Shown in pieces: positions 5,171 to 5,770 of a stretch of DNA of 5,770 bases (its first letter is position 1; every line of letters begins with the position of its first letter). Both the position numbers and the translations under genes were made by a program. The notes beneath the pieces were generated by a model that was not told the origin of the DNA, did not search any database, and saw only the letters and a program-made list of their open reading frames with translations. Source of the DNA: Nitriliruptorales bacterium (GTDB taxonomy: Bacteria > Actinomycetota > Nitriliruptoria > Euzebyales > Egibacteraceae); assembly GCA_007119305.1 (NCBI GenBank), contig SKPY01000510.1:1-5770 (forward strand). Reading direction: 5' to 3'.

Positions 5171-5770
5171 TCAGCGGGTGAGCTCGCCGGTGACCAGGGC
5201 GAGGTTGAGCTCGGCGATGCGGGTCGCGGCCGCCCGCGGGGTGAGGCCCTCGCCGGCGGCCCGGTCGAGCACGCGCCCGGTGAGCTCACGCAGGTGCGTC
5301 GTGATGAGCCGGCACGCGCTGTCGGCGGTCGGCTCCACGTCGCCGAACAGCGTCCACCACCACCACGCGTTCGCCGAGGAGTTCGCGACGAAGTCGGGCA
5401 GGACCGTGACGCCGCGTTCGGCGAGGCGGGCCTCGGCGTCGGGGGTGGTCGGGATGTTGGCCGCCTCGACGACGAGGCGGGCCCGCACGGCGCCGCACGT
5501 GTCGGCGTCGAGCACATAGGCGACCGCGGCGGGCACGAGCACGTCGACGTCGAGGCCGATCCACGCGTCCCCGGGCAGCTGCTCGTCGCCGGGACGCAGC
5601 GCCCGCCGGTCGATCGTGCCGTGCGGGTCGCGGGCGGCGAGCAGGGCGGGCACGTCGAGGCCGGCGGCGTTGGCGATGACGCCGTCGACGTCGGCGACCG
5701 CCACGATCCGCACCCCGCGTCGCGCGAGCTCGAGCGCGCTGCCGCCACCCATGGACCCGAAGCCCTGGAC
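5171..5770 (-). CDS. Glu/Leu/Phe/Val dehydrogenase, C-terminal 199 aa (partial)
   Basis: This is the NAD(P)-binding half of an amino-acid dehydrogenase that interconverts an amino acid such as glutamate with its 2-oxo acid and ammonia. The frame is open to the window edge, so the N-terminal catalytic part (with the substrate lysine and aspartate) lies outside. An internal ATG at 5752 is not the real start. Counting from the edge, VQGFGSMGGGSA (1-12) carries the dinucleotide GxGxxG (3-8). The second strand ends VAVADVDG (23-30). DVLVPAA (76-82), VEAANIPTTPDA (101-112) and VLPDFVAN (123-130) are family landmarks; the usual forms are close to DILIPAA, EGANGPTTPEA and VPDFLANAGG. After this, four tryptophans in a row (136-139) occupy the region that normally follows the NAGG turn. 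Whether it prefers glutamate, leucine or another amino acid cannot be told from this half. The gene converges on the phosphotransferase with an 80-bp gap and is probably unrelated to the acyl-CoA cassette. Confidence 0.88.
   Translation of the reverse strand, partial: VQGFGSMGGGSALELARRGVRIVAVADVDGVIANAAGLDVPALLAARDPHGTIDRRALRPGDEQLPGDAWIGLDVDVLVPAAVAYVLDADTCGAVRARLVVEAANIPTTPDAEARLAERGVTVLPDFVANSSANAWWWWTLFGDVEPTADSACRLITTHLRELTGRVLDRAAGEGLTPRAAATRIAELNLALVTGELTR

Noticed and set aside
5171..5752. A complete 193-residue dehydrogenase starting at ATG 5752
   Set aside because: The codons upstream to the window edge read VQGFGS, the first half of the dinucleotide-binding motif, so the gene continues to the right and the ATG is internal.

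Overview
The window is very GC-rich DNA with strong G/C bias at third codon positions, densely packed genes and purine-rich Shine-Dalgarno sites. Its proteins most resemble those of Actinomycetota: a mycobacterial FadE5-like acyl-CoA dehydrogenase and an actinobacterial-type membrane-anchored hypothetical protein. The genus cannot be fixed from this sequence. I see no RNA genes, CRISPR array, insertion sequence or phage gene.

Layout from left to right. (1) The last codons of a rightward gene (1-45) meet, in overlapping stop codons, a leftward gene for a single-pass membrane protein of unknown function (42-947). (2) A leftward short-chain dehydrogenase (1054-1929) resembles peroxisomal trans-2-enoyl-CoA reductase and lacks the SDR catalytic tyrosine. 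(3) A 208-bp divergent control region (1930-2137) holds three tandem 14-bp palindromic operator-like sites (2072-2118), placed over the candidate promoters of both flanking genes. (4) A rightward 595-residue acyl-CoA dehydrogenase follows (2138-3925). (5) A 118-bp gap contains GC-rich hairpins and a perfect 50-bp palindrome with no spacer (3981-4030). (6) A rightward APH-fold phosphotransferase of the ACAD10/11-kinase type follows (4044-5090). (7) A 35-bp tandem duplication straddles that gene's stop. (8) The leftward C-terminal part of a glutamate/leucine-type dehydrogenase runs off the right edge (5171-5770).

How the genes may work together: the enoyl-CoA-reductase-like SDR, the acyl-CoA dehydrogenase and the phosphotransferase form a plausible acyl-CoA degradation cassette. 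The SDR and acyl-CoA dehydrogenase probably share one repressor acting at the triple operator. The 50-bp palindrome shares the word GTAACACC with the array's edge and may place the phosphotransferase under the same or a related regulator. No regulator gene lies inside the window. The two palindrome systems are the most notable features; the genes themselves belong to recognisable families.
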